A stretch of DNA of 64,000 bases. Source: JBBRNH01 sp038230415. Lineage in GTDB: Bacteria; Bacteroidota; Bacteroidia; Cytophagales; Spirosomataceae. The notes under the pieces were generated by a model that had not been told where the DNA came from, searched no databases, and saw only the letters and a list, made by a program, of their open reading frames with translations. Every line of letters starts with the position of its first letter. Position 1 is the first letter of the stretch. The stretch lies in assembly GCA_038230415.1 (NCBI GenBank), contig JBBRNH010000023.1:4665-68664 (forward strand), written 5' to 3'. Shown here piece by piece: positions 17,963 through 26,187 of the stretch. Both the position numbers and the translations under genes were made by a program.

Positions 17963-17981
17963 GAATGATAAGCGGGTCAAC

Positions 17982-18383
17982 TCAAAAATCAATTTTCTTC
18001 CGTAGTTCTTTCACCGTGCCGCGCAGCCGTTTGCCGGTGTGTCGCGCTTCAACGGCGGCCCGGCTGGGGCGGGTGGCCCGGCGGGGTTTTGGTACCTCGA
18101 AGGCTTTGGCAATGAGCCGGTAAAACTTCTTCGTTACCTTCTCGCGGTTGCCGAGTTGAGTGCGGTCGGTCTGGTGCGTCAGCACGAGTTCGCCTTCGGT
18201 GGTGAGTTTATTCGCCAATTTTTCGAGGAGTGTGGCGCGTTCGTCATCCGTCAGCAGGAGTGAATCCCGGACGCTGAACCGCAGTTCGGCCTTGGTAGAG
18301 ACTTTATTGACATTTTGCCCGCCCGCGCCCCCGCTTCGGGCAAAGGCATAGCGGAGGTCGGGTTGCAGTTTGGTGGTGTCCAT
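17982..18383 (-). CDS. arfB: ArfB-like alternative ribosome-rescue factor
   Basis: 133 aa from the ATG at 18383 (MDTTKLQPDLRYAFARS). It contains the catalytic GGQ loop (SGGAGGQNVNKVSTKAEL) but none of the stop-codon recognition domains of RF1/RF2, and ends in a basic tail (RATRPSRAAVEARHTGKR, LRKKIDF) like the one ArfB threads into the empty mRNA channel. The role is peptidyl-tRNA hydrolysis on stalled ribosomes. An in-frame ATG ten codons upstream is possible but less likely. Confidence 0.87.
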   Translation of the reverse strand: MDTTKLQPDLRYAFARSGGAGGQNVNKVSTKAELRFSVRDSLLLTDDERATLLEKLANKLTTEGELVLTHQTDRTQLGNREKVTKKFYRLIAKAFEVPKPRRATRPSRAAVEARHTGKRLRGTVKELRKKIDF

Positions 18384-18498
18384 GCGATAAGAACCCGTTT
18401 GCCCAAAAAACATTCCCCGAAACGGGCTGTTCTCATTGGAGTAGGTACGGTATAATCACGTAATGTACCGTCCGTTAATCACTCAACGAACCAACAGT

Positions 18499-19224
18499 AT
18501 GGCACTCGCCCAACCCAAAACAATGCTGCAAAGCACGATCCACACGCTCGACCAGTCAGACGCACAACCCGGCACCGGAGCCAGCCTGATAAAAGAGTGG
18601 CTGTCGGCCCTTAAATCAGAAAACACCGTCGAGACCGCCCCGCTTGCCGACAAATTGCAGGCACTCTACGACGAACTCATCAACCCGAATCCGACGGCGG
18701 CAACCCTCAGAAAACTGATGACCGATGTGGCCGCGCAAACCGGAATCGTAGCCCGGACGCTCACCAACGACGAAGCCGCGCCGGTTTTAGAACTGGCAGG
18801 TATGCTGCAATCATTCGCCATCAACCTCGACCGGGCCAATGATGATGACGCGCTGGAAGCCAACCAGCCCACCGAAACCACGATTTATGACATGAATGAC
18901 TCCGGTTTGCGGGCCAGCCGGATGATTCAGGATACGCTCGATGCACTTGGCACCGGCGTGGCAACGCCCGAAGCCGGTAGCCGACTCGTTGACGATTGGA
19001 TCACGGTGGTGCGGAGCGACGTGAATACGCAATGGGTAGAAGAACCGCTTGCCCGCCTGCGCGACGCGCTCGATGCCGGGGATTGGCGCACGGCAGAACG
19101 CACCATGCGTGATTTGGCCGGGCAAACCCAGGATTTAGCCAACAACACCGGAGACACCACCCACAGAGCGGGTCTCAGCAATGTGGCAACGACGTTGTTG
19201 AATTTTGCTCAGGGACTGAATTGA
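18499..19224 (+). CDS. Helical protein with two tandem copies of one domain
   Basis: 241 aa from MALAQPKT. Not recognised. It has no signal peptide and is predominantly helical and acidic. The halves are internal repeats: TGASLIKEWLSALKSENT ... LRKLMTDVAAQTGIVA ... LAGMLQSFAINL aligns with AGSRLVDDWITVVRSDVN ... AERTMRDLAGQTQDLA ... VATTLLNFAQGL. A linker of about 35 acidic residues separates them. It is a stand-alone gene, divergent from arfB and convergent with crtB, so context says little. A cytosolic structural or protein-binding role is possible but not shown. Confidence 0.75.
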   Translation: MALAQPKTMLQSTIHTLDQSDAQPGTGASLIKEWLSALKSENTVETAPLADKLQALYDELINPNPTAATLRKLMTDVAAQTGIVARTLTNDEAAPVLELAGMLQSFAINLDRANDDDALEANQPTETTIYDMNDSGLRASRMIQDTLDALGTGVATPEAGSRLVDDWITVVRSDVNTQWVEEPLARLRDALDAGDWRTAERTMRDLAGQTQDLANNTGDTTHRAGLSNVATTLLNFAQGLN

Positions 19225-19299
19225 GTGAGTAACAGGCTGATTATAAACTTATAAGGCTTCAAAACCTTGTAGGTTTCGGCTGTCCCGGAGTAGGGAAAC

Positions 19300-20136
19300 T
19301 TAAATCACGTTCAGCCGGTGCATGAGCAGGGTTTGGGCCAAAAGCGCGAATTTTTGCGGATTTGGCACCCGAACGCGCTCGTTTTGAATGGTGGACGCGG
19401 GTAATTGCCTGATCTTGGAGAATAGCTTCAGATAATAGGTGTAGGCTAAGTGAACGCCTAATTTAGCCCCTTTCGGCAGGTTTAGAATACCTTCGAATGC
19501 GTCGTCAAAATCACGCTGAATATCGGCTTCGATCAGTTGCTTGGCCGTGCGGTCGAAAGCGGCAAAGTCCACACCGGGGAAATACGTCCGGCCCCGCTCC
19601 TGATAATCGCTTTTTACATCGCGCAGGAAATTAACTTTCTGAAACGCCGAACCGAGTTTGCGGGCGGGTTCGCGCAGGCGGTCATACTGGTTGCAGTCGC
19701 CCTCACAAAATACGCGCAGGCACATCAGGCCCACCACCTCGGCAGAGCCGTAGATATATTCTGAATAATTGGCCGTGTCGTATTCCTGCTGATAAAGGTC
19801 CATCTCCATACTGTGCAGAAAAGCCTCAATCAACTCCCGCTCTATTTTGTACTCATTGACCACCATCTGAAACGAGTGCAGAATCGGGTTCAGGCTGATA
19901 CCGGCTTCGATGGCCTCGTAGGTATCGTCGGTAAATTTGGCGAGGAGGTATTTCTTATCGAAATCATGGAACGTATCGACAATCTCATCGGCGTAGCGAA
20001 CGAAGCCGTAGATAGCGTAAACCGGCAGGTGAAATTTACGGTCGAGGGTTCTGATACCGAGCGTAAACGACGTGCTGTACTGCTCGGTGATGAGTTTACT
20101 GCACGACAAAGCCGTTTGATTGAAGAGGGCCATCAT
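19300..20136 (-). CDS. crtB: Phytoene synthase
   Basis: 278 aa. It condenses two geranylgeranyl diphosphates to phytoene (squalene/phytoene synthase family). Both aspartate-rich sites are present, YADEIVDTF and NFLRDVKSDYQERGRTYFPG, together with YSTSF and GLMCLRVF. Two adjacent ATG codons at 20136 and 20133 are possible starts; the first is used here. It lies 24 bp after crtI in the same direction, so the two are probably one operon. Confidence 0.92.
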   Translation of the reverse strand: MMALFNQTALSCSKLITEQYSTSFTLGIRTLDRKFHLPVYAIYGFVRYADEIVDTFHDFDKKYLLAKFTDDTYEAIEAGISLNPILHSFQMVVNEYKIERELIEAFLHSMEMDLYQQEYDTANYSEYIYGSAEVVGLMCLRVFCEGDCNQYDRLREPARKLGSAFQKVNFLRDVKSDYQERGRTYFPGVDFAAFDRTAKQLIEADIQRDFDDAFEGILNLPKGAKLGVHLAYTYYLKLFSKIRQLPASTIQNERVRVPNPQKFALLAQTLLMHRLNVI

Positions 20137-20160
20137 AGCCAAATAAATGTTTGTTACAAG

Positions 20161-21636
20161 TTACGAAAATTCTTTGACAACCTCGTCAGCCACCACTAAT
20201 CCCGAAATCAGCGATGGCGGCACACCCGGCCCCGGCACGGTTAGCTGACCCGTGTAGAACAGGTTACTGACCCTTTTGTTTTTGAGCGATGGTTTCAGAA
20301 ACGCGGTTTGCAAGAGCGTGTTTGCCAGGCCGTATGCGTTTCCTTTGAAGGCGTTGTAATCGCTGATAAAATCGCGGTGGGCGTAGCTTCGCTTGAAAAT
20401 CAGGTGGTTACGGATGTCTTCGCCAACGTAAGTTTCCAACCGCTGCATTACCATGTCAAAATAGTGTTCTCGCGTGGCATCGTCGTCGGGCAGGTCGGGG
20501 GCCACCGGAATCAGCAAGAACAGATTTTCGCAACCGTCAGGAGCCACGCCGGGATCGGTTTTCGACGGGGCCGATGCGTAGAACAGCGGGCGGGTCGGCC
20601 AGCGGGGGGTATCGTATATTTCTTCGGCATGAAGCCCGAAATCTTCGTCGAAAAACAGATTGTGATGCTGCAACTTCGGTACACGCTTATTTACGCCGAG
20701 GTAAAACAGCAGCGACGACGGAGCCATGACGCGTTTGTCCCAGTAACTATCCGAATAATTTCGGGTCGTTTCAGTGAGCAGCGCGGTGTCCACATGGTTA
20801 TAATCAGCACCGGCTACGACTACATCTGCATCAAACGCGCCCTGATCGGTCAGCACCCGTTTGGCCGATCCGTCCGTAACATCAATCTGTTGCACGGTGT
20901 GGTTCAGGAGGAGTTGAACGCCTTTTTCTTCGGCCAGACTAACCATCGCCTTCACAATTTCGTGCATCCCGCCCATCGGATACCACGTGCCGAGACTCAT
21001 ATCGGCGTAGTTCATCAGGCTATACATAGCCGGGGTGTTTTGGGGCGTAGCTCCCAGAAACAGCACCGGAAACTCAATGATTTGCAGCAGTTTAGGGTTT
21101 GTAAAAAACTTGCGGGCGTGGCTGGCGAACGACTGCAATACATCGAGCCGGGTGAGGTCATACAGCAGTTTTGCACTGGCAAACTCGGTAATGTTCCGGC
21201 TCGGTTTCCAGACAAACTTGTTCATTCCAACGCTGTACTTGTAAGCCGCCTGCCGCAGAAACTCGCGCAGTTTTGGCCCGCTGCCGGGTTCTATAGTCTC
21301 AAACATGGCTTCCAGCGCGGTCATATCGGCGGGAAGGTCAACGGCATCGGTCGGTGAAAAAATAACGGAGTACGACGGGTCAAGCCGGACGAGGTTATAG
21401 TAATCGCTGGTTTTTTTGCCGAACCGGGCAAAGTAATTATCAAACACGTCGGGCATCCAGTACCAGCTTGGCCCCATGTCAAAGGTGAACCCATCGGCCC
21501 GGAACAGCCGGGCGCGGCCACCGGCAATATCGTTTTTTTCCAGGATGGTAACGTCATAGCCCTGAGCGGCAAGACTGGTGGCGGCAGACAGGCCGGCAAA
21601 GCCTGCTCCAATCACGATAATTTTTTTAGTGGTCAT
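20161..21636 (-). CDS. crtI: Phytoene desaturase
   Basis: 491 aa. FAD-dependent CrtI-type desaturase that introduces double bases into phytoene. The N-terminal dinucleotide-binding motif is IVIGAGFAGLSAATSLAAQG followed by GGRA, and GPSWYWMPDVFDNYFARFG is typical of bacterial CrtI. The C-terminus has the family signature FYTGQLTVPGPGVPPSLISG. It sits between an ECF sigma factor gene and crtB. Downstream carotenoid genes (cyclase, hydroxylase) are not in the window. Confidence 0.93.
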   Translation of the reverse strand: MTTKKIIVIGAGFAGLSAATSLAAQGYDVTILEKNDIAGGRARLFRADGFTFDMGPSWYWMPDVFDNYFARFGKKTSDYYNLVRLDPSYSVIFSPTDAVDLPADMTALEAMFETIEPGSGPKLREFLRQAAYKYSVGMNKFVWKPSRNITEFASAKLLYDLTRLDVLQSFASHARKFFTNPKLLQIIEFPVLFLGATPQNTPAMYSLMNYADMSLGTWYPMGGMHEIVKAMVSLAEEKGVQLLLNHTVQQIDVTDGSAKRVLTDQGAFDADVVVAGADYNHVDTALLTETTRNYSDSYWDKRVMAPSSLLFYLGVNKRVPKLQHHNLFFDEDFGLHAEEIYDTPRWPTRPLFYASAPSKTDPGVAPDGCENLFLLIPVAPDLPDDDATREHYFDMVMQRLETYVGEDIRNHLIFKRSYAHRDFISDYNAFKGNAYGLANTLLQTAFLKPSLKNKRVSNLFYTGQLTVPGPGVPPSLISGLVVADEVVKEFS

Positions 21637-21691
21637 TCGGTGGTTATTGGGTGATCATTGACTGACCACCGGATTAGAAACCGCATCCAAC

Positions 21692-21722
21692 AAAAAAAGT
21701 TGGCCGTAGAACGACCAACTTT
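21692..21722 (-). terminator. Intrinsic terminator between the sigma factor gene and crtI
   Basis: In the minus direction there is a 12-bp stem (arms 21711-21722 and 21696-21707, one G-U pair) with a 3-nt loop, followed by a run of T. It lies 81 bp past the sigma factor stop and 56 bp before the crtI ATG, so crtI either has its own promoter in that short gap or depends on read-through. Confidence 0.8.
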
Positions 21723-21802
21723 TAAGAACCTTCATCTTTTTTAACCAAAAACTACTCGATTAATTATTTTTAGACGGGCTTGTGTATGAAAAGTTACACA
21801 AA

Positions 21803-22318
21803 TCACGCCGTGTAATGAGCATAAACATGAAGCTTGTCTTTGAGTTCCTTACGGGCAATGTGAATCCTGTTTTTCACGGTACCAATCGGAATATCGAGTT
21901 TCGTGGCGATCTCGTGGTACTTAAAGCCCCGAAAATGCATCATAAATGGCATCCGGTAGGTTTCTTCCAGCCCGTTTACGGCCCGGCTAATGTCTTCCTG
22001 AGCAAAGGTAGAATAGGCCATATTACCAGTGCTGCTCTCTATCGAGTTGATGTAGTGCAGATTGTCCGTCGTGTCAATAAACGTGTTCTTCCGCACCATA
22101 CGCTGATAGTTGGTAATAAACGTGTTTTTCATGATCGTGTACAACCACGCTTTCAGGTTTGTGCCATCAGTGTATTTGTCACGGTTGGTGTAGGCTTTGA
22201 GCAACGTATCCTGCAACAGGTCGTTAGCGTCTTCGGTATCTTTTGTAAGCCGGAGCGCGAACGGGCGCAATGACTTTGACACCTTACCAATATGTTGAGT
22301 GAATTCGAGCGCGGTCAT
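21803..22318 (-). CDS. ECF-type RNA polymerase sigma factor
   Basis: 171 aa. Region 2 is RPFALRLTKDTEDANDLLQD followed by LKAWLYTIMKNTFITNYQR; region 4 is LEETYRMPFMMHFRGFKYHE followed by GTVKNRIHIARKELK. No anti-sigma gene is next to it. It lies directly upstream of crtI-crtB on the same strand. In other bacteria ECF factors can control light-induced carotenoid synthesis, so it may drive these genes or a wider envelope or light response; this is inference from position. Confidence 0.9.
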   Translation of the reverse strand: MTALEFTQHIGKVSKSLRPFALRLTKDTEDANDLLQDTLLKAYTNRDKYTDGTNLKAWLYTIMKNTFITNYQRMVRKNTFIDTTDNLHYINSIESSTGNMAYSTFAQEDISRAVNGLEETYRMPFMMHFRGFKYHEIATKLDIPIGTVKNRIHIARKELKDKLHVYAHYTA

Positions 22319-22340
22319 GCTGTTTTTCGTTTTGTTGAAT

Positions 22341-22348
22341 CAAATGTA
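22341..22348 (-). promoter_or_regulatory. Possible -7 box for the sigma factor gene
   Basis: TACATTTG on the minus strand fits TAnnTTTG and is 22 bases upstream of the ATG at 22318. No TTTG lies at the preferred 19-21 nt spacing. Upstream of it are runs of 8 T (22388-22395) and 8 C (22407-22414, plus strand). Confidence 0.3.
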
Positions 22349-22608
22349 TGAACTGCTTAAACAAAAACACTACCAACTCGAAAAATATTTTTTTTCTTTT
22401 CTTCTACCCCCCCCGTAAAAGCCCTCAAAACGGGCTGAAACACGCCTACGAAAGAGCCAATGGGGTAAATCAGCACTGTTTTGACTGATTTTAAATTGTT
22501 TTGACTGTGGGGGAAATTCCCCGCATTGGGGAAATCTCATTCCACACTCTGTTTAATAGTTTTAAAATTTCCTTAAACAAAGATGGCAACCAGCAAGAGC
22601 GGAGAGCT

Positions 22609-23430
22609 TCATAAAAACGTCATCGGGTTCCAGCCCATCCGGGTATCGTCGTGAAACGTGTTCATCAGGGCGAAGTCATCATCGGATAGCACAAAATCCA
22701 GCACATCGAAGTTTTCCTGAATCCGTTCTTTCTTTACTGACTTCGGAATGGTGACCACACCGTGCTGAATTGACCACCGGATCAAGAGTTGATACGTGGT
22801 TTTGCCGTATTTCTCAGCCAACGACACCAGACGGGGGTCGTCTTTTTTCTGGCCCCGCACCAACGGCGAGTAACCTTCGGGCTGAATCCCGTGCTGCCGG
22901 CAGTAGGTCAGCACGTCGGGCAGGAAACAGTACGGGCTAAACTCGATCTGATTCACGGCTGGCACCACCGTAGCCGTTTGCCCGAGTTCATCGAGGTGCG
23001 GGCCGTAGTAGTTTGACACCCCAATGGCGCGGGCGCGGTCTTCGGCGTAGATGCGTTCAAGCGCTTTCCAGGTTTCGGCACGGTGTTCGCGCACGGGCCA
23101 GTGAATCAGGTATAAATCAACGTAATCGGTGTCTAATCGGGCCAGGCTTTGGTCAAAGGCCCGCAGGGTGTTGTCATAACCCTGATCGTCGTTCCAGACT
23201 TTGGTGGTGATAAACACATCAGTCCGGGCCAGCCCACTGACCGCCAGGGCTTCGGCCACTTCGGTTTCGTTGCCATAAATAGAGGCCGTATCAATCAGGC
23301 GGCAACCGGCTTCCAACGCCCATTCTACGGCCTGACGAATTTCGTGATTATGGCGGGGCGCATATACGCCCAGGCCAAGCAATGGCATATCAACGCCGTT
23401 GTTAAGGGTTATCAATGGAGAATCAAGCAT
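22609..23430 (-). CDS. Aldo/keto reductase
   Basis: 273 aa from the ATG at 23430 (MLDSPLITLNNGVDMP). NADPH-dependent reductase of the AKR5 (2,5-diketo-D-gluconate reductase-like) group: GCRLIDTASIYGNE holds catalytic Asp and Tyr, TTKVWNDDQGYDN the Lys, and YLIHWP the His. GVSNYYGPHL and IPKSVKKERIQEN bind the cofactor. Full length for the family. The physiological substrate is unknown. The gene is divergent from the FKY-ladder protein gene, and the 99-bp space between them holds a 7-bp-arm palindrome (23464-23486). Confidence 0.9.
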   Translation of the reverse strand: MLDSPLITLNNGVDMPLLGLGVYAPRHNHEIRQAVEWALEAGCRLIDTASIYGNETEVAEALAVSGLARTDVFITTKVWNDDQGYDNTLRAFDQSLARLDTDYVDLYLIHWPVREHRAETWKALERIYAEDRARAIGVSNYYGPHLDELGQTATVVPAVNQIEFSPYCFLPDVLTYCRQHGIQPEGYSPLVRGQKKDDPRLVSLAEKYGKTTYQLLIRWSIQHGVVTIPKSVKKERIQENFDVLDFVLSDDDFALMNTFHDDTRMGWNPMTFL

Positions 23431-23529
23431 AAAATAAAACAGAGAGAGAGAAACCAATTAATTGCCGGGTAGCCGTGCAACCCGGCCCGGCATAATTGCA
23501 TCATTGAACCAAACAAACCAAGTGAATTT

Positions 23530-24315
23530 ATGAAAAATTTATTGTTTTTACTCCTTCTGGCTCTCGGTAGTGCAGAAGCAAGCCGGGCGCAGTCGGCGGT
23601 GAACGCGGCTGACATTATTGTTCGCATCAACCGGAACGAGCCGGTATCGTATCAGAACGCGGTGATCAGCGGTGATCTCGACCTGACCGAATTAGCCAAC
23701 AAACGCCCCAACGACCGTAGCAACTGGGGCGGGCAGGGCAGTTATCTCAGCACCGTTACGGTGCCGGTGACGTTTAAAAACTGCACCTTTTCGGGAAACG
23801 TAATTGCTTACAAGAACACCGTCGCCAGCCGCAACAAGGAAAACGGCCTGCTGAACATGGGCAATGATGGCATTACCAGTACGGCTGATTTTGCGGAGCC
23901 GGTAACGTTTGAGCAGTGCGTATTCGAGAAAGACGCGGCTTTTAAATACACCACCTTCCGTCGGCAGGCTGCCTTTGTTGGTAATACCTTTAAAAACACC
24001 GCGCTCTTTAAGTACACCCGGTTTGGTGAATCTGCCAATTTCAGCGGTTCATCGTTCGGGGAATACGCCGATTTCAAATACGCCAAATTCAATACCGAGT
24101 CTGATTTCAGAAACGCCCGGTTCAACGGGTCAGCCGATTTTAAATACACGACGTTCGACGAGAAGGCCGATTTTGGCCGCGCCCGGTTTGCCCGCAACGC
24201 TGATTTTAAATATACCGACCTGCCTCGCGGGACCCGGTTTAACGAAACGGAGTTCAGCGGCCCCGTTGATTTTAAATACACTACCCTCGATGGGCGACGG
24301 TTTTCGCCAAAGTGA
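23530..24315 (+). CDS. Secreted pentapeptide-type repeat protein with an FKY ladder
   Basis: 261 aa. Signal peptide at 1-21 (ending SRAQ), a short helical N-domain (ADIIVRINRNEPVSYQNAVI), then Pentapeptide_3-like beta-helix repeats from about residue 75 to the end. The regular part is made of 11-residue units of the form FxxxxFxxxAD. Every second unit begins F-K-Y: the F of FKY is at residues 138, 160, 182, 204, 226 and 248, a strict 22-residue (66-bp) period. Alternate units have variable residues (FVGNTF, FSGSSF, FRNARF, FGRARF, FNETEF). If one coil takes 22 residues, Lys and Tyr would stack as a column on one face. Location is periplasmic or extracellular. The function is unknown; a binding surface is inferred. 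Confidence 0.82.
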   Translation: MKNLLFLLLLALGSAEASRAQSAVNAADIIVRINRNEPVSYQNAVISGDLDLTELANKRPNDRSNWGGQGSYLSTVTVPVTFKNCTFSGNVIAYKNTVASRNKENGLLNMGNDGITSTADFAEPVTFEQCVFEKDAAFKYTTFRRQAAFVGNTFKNTALFKYTRFGESANFSGSSFGEYADFKYAKFNTESDFRNARFNGSADFKYTTFDEKADFGRARFARNADFKYTDLPRGTRFNETEFSGPVDFKYTTLDGRRFSPK

Positions 24316-24435
24316 ATACCGTATCGAATCAGGGCCGGATGCTAATTTTTTGTTCGGCTACCAATCTGAATCAGGGTTTATACCGTAGTGAATTGAGTGC
24401 TTTTTCACTTATCAACCCGTATAAAACCGATTCTC

Positions 24436-26016
24436 ATGCGTACACTTCACAAACTCACGTTGGGCCAACTCATGTTGCGCCGGGCGGCTTTGGGCCTCGC
24501 GGCTGTCTCGCTCCTGACGCTGAATGCCTGCCAACGCCCGGCAGATTCGGTGCTGACACCCCAGCGAAATTTGGTTACGTCGCCATCGGGCCGGTTGGCC
24601 GCGCCCGTGCAGTTTTATGCCCTCACCGATGGTAACCAGCTTCTGTTGCTCAGTTCAGACAACACGGGTTCGCCCATGAGTACGGTTTCGGTAACGGGTC
24701 TCGGCATGAACGAACGGCTGGTTGCCATTGATTTTCGCCCGGCCACCGGCCAGCTCTACGGCGTAACCAATGCCAGCCGACTATACATGATTAACCAACT
24801 GACGGGGGTGGCCCGTGCGCTCGGAACGGGCCCATTCTCGCCCGCGCTGACCGGCGATGTGACAGCGTTTGACTTTAACCCCACTGTTGACCGGATTCGG
24901 GTCATAACCAATCAGGGGCTGAATATCCGGCTGAACCCCGAAACCGGCACCACCGCAGCCACCGATGGCATGATTAACGGTGTGGCAGGAGCGGCTATTT
25001 CGGGCGCGGCCTACACCAACAATTTTGCCGGGGCAACCACAACCGTATTGTATGACATTGACCCGGTAACGGACAGACTCTACCGGCAAGACCCGCCCAA
25101 CAACGGTACGCTGGCAATGGTTGGCCCGTTGGGTGTGGATGTTGTGGGAGCAAGCGGCTTCGATATTGCACCGAACGGCGCGGCATTAGCCACGCTGGGC
25201 CGGTCGGGTTTCACAACCGAACTGTACGAAATTAACCTCGCAACGGGGCAGGCCGAAAAAGTGGGCGATATGCCCGGCACCAGCAGCATCATCGGCCTGG
25301 CGATTCCAACGGCTCCGGTGGCGTATGCCGTGGACGGATTTAACCGGCTGATGATTTTTGACCCAACCACCTCGGCAGCACCGATCATGAAAGCCATCAC
25401 CGGCCTGCAATCGGGCGAGATGCTGGTTGGTATTGATTTCCGGCCTGCCAACGCCCAACTCTACGGCGTGAGTAATCAGAGCCGGATATACACCATCAAC
25501 ACCGCAAACGGAGCCGTTGCCCTGATTGGCAGTGGCCCATTCAGCCCGGCGGTTGAGGGTGTGGACATTGGCATGGATTTCAACCCAACCGTTGACCGGA
25601 TCCGGCTCGTGAGCAGCACCGGCCAAAACCTGCGCCTGCACCCCGACCTCGGTACGGTGGTGGCAACGGATGGTCGGCTGAACCCCGGCTCGCCCGGCGT
25701 TACCGGCGCGGCTTATACCAACAATTTTGCCGGGGCAACCACCACCGTGCTGTATGACATTGATTCGATGACCGACCAGCTAACCCGGCAGGTGCCGCCC
25801 AACGACGGTACGCAGCAGGTGGTTGGCGCATTGGGCGTAAACATCGAAGGCGCGAACGGCTTTGATATTGGCGGCACCACCGGCAATGCGTATGCTTTGT
25901 TGCGGACGGGTAACCAGTCGCGGGTGTATCAGATTAACCTCACCACCGGCGCGGCTACGCCCGGTATGATGTTCCCGGCCTTAGTGCAGGGTATGGCGGT
26001 GGGCTTAGGCTTCTAA
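24436..26016 (+). CDS. DUF4394 lipoprotein with two tandem domain copies
   Basis: 526 aa from MRTLHKLT at 24436. The lipobox LLTLNAC indicates a lipoprotein. Two DUF4394-type beta-propeller-like halves follow, each with VAIDFRPATGQLYGV or VGIDFRPANAQLYGV, FNPTVDRIR, and GAAYTNNFAGATTTVLYDID, about 235 residues apart. DUF4394 proteins are secreted or surface proteins of unknown function. A strong terminator follows the gene. Good family call, no known role. Confidence 0.87.
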   Translation: MRTLHKLTLGQLMLRRAALGLAAVSLLTLNACQRPADSVLTPQRNLVTSPSGRLAAPVQFYALTDGNQLLLLSSDNTGSPMSTVSVTGLGMNERLVAIDFRPATGQLYGVTNASRLYMINQLTGVARALGTGPFSPALTGDVTAFDFNPTVDRIRVITNQGLNIRLNPETGTTAATDGMINGVAGAAISGAAYTNNFAGATTTVLYDIDPVTDRLYRQDPPNNGTLAMVGPLGVDVVGASGFDIAPNGAALATLGRSGFTTELYEINLATGQAEKVGDMPGTSSIIGLAIPTAPVAYAVDGFNRLMIFDPTTSAAPIMKAITGLQSGEMLVGIDFRPANAQLYGVSNQSRIYTINTANGAVALIGSGPFSPAVEGVDIGMDFNPTVDRIRLVSSTGQNLRLHPDLGTVVATDGRLNPGSPGVTGAAYTNNFAGATTTVLYDIDSMTDQLTRQVPPNDGTQQVVGALGVNIEGANGFDIGGTTGNAYALLRTGNQSRVYQINLTTGAATPGMMFPALVQGMAVGLGF

Positions 26017-26038
26017 CCTGATTTGTTTAGTGCCGTGC

Positions 26039-26076
26039 AAAACCCCCGGTGCCGAAAGGTACCGGGGGTTTTGTGT
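26039..26076 (+). terminator. Intrinsic terminator after the DUF4394 gene
   Basis: 15-bp stem (26039-26053 with 26058-26072, one G-U pair) capped by a GAAA tetraloop and ending in TTTT, 22 bp past the stop codon. Confidence 0.85.
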
Positions 26077-26187
26077 TATGCCGGGTGAGCCACTATATTA
26101 ACGGAAATTGTAGCAACCGATGTGGCTTGCGATAGATAGCACCGTCATAATGGCCCGAAGTAGTACCTTCCTCCGACTTGTGTAACA

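Noticed and set aside
20308..21357. 349-codon plus-strand frame opposite crtI
   Set aside because: Antisense shadow of a clear phytoene desaturase; composition rich in R, G, H and V without family motifs.
23941..24290. Regular 66-bp spaced TTTAAATAC units resembling a CRISPR-like array
   Set aside because: They are codons for FKY inside an open reading frame; the spacing follows the protein repeat, and the units are too short and imperfect for CRISPR repeats.
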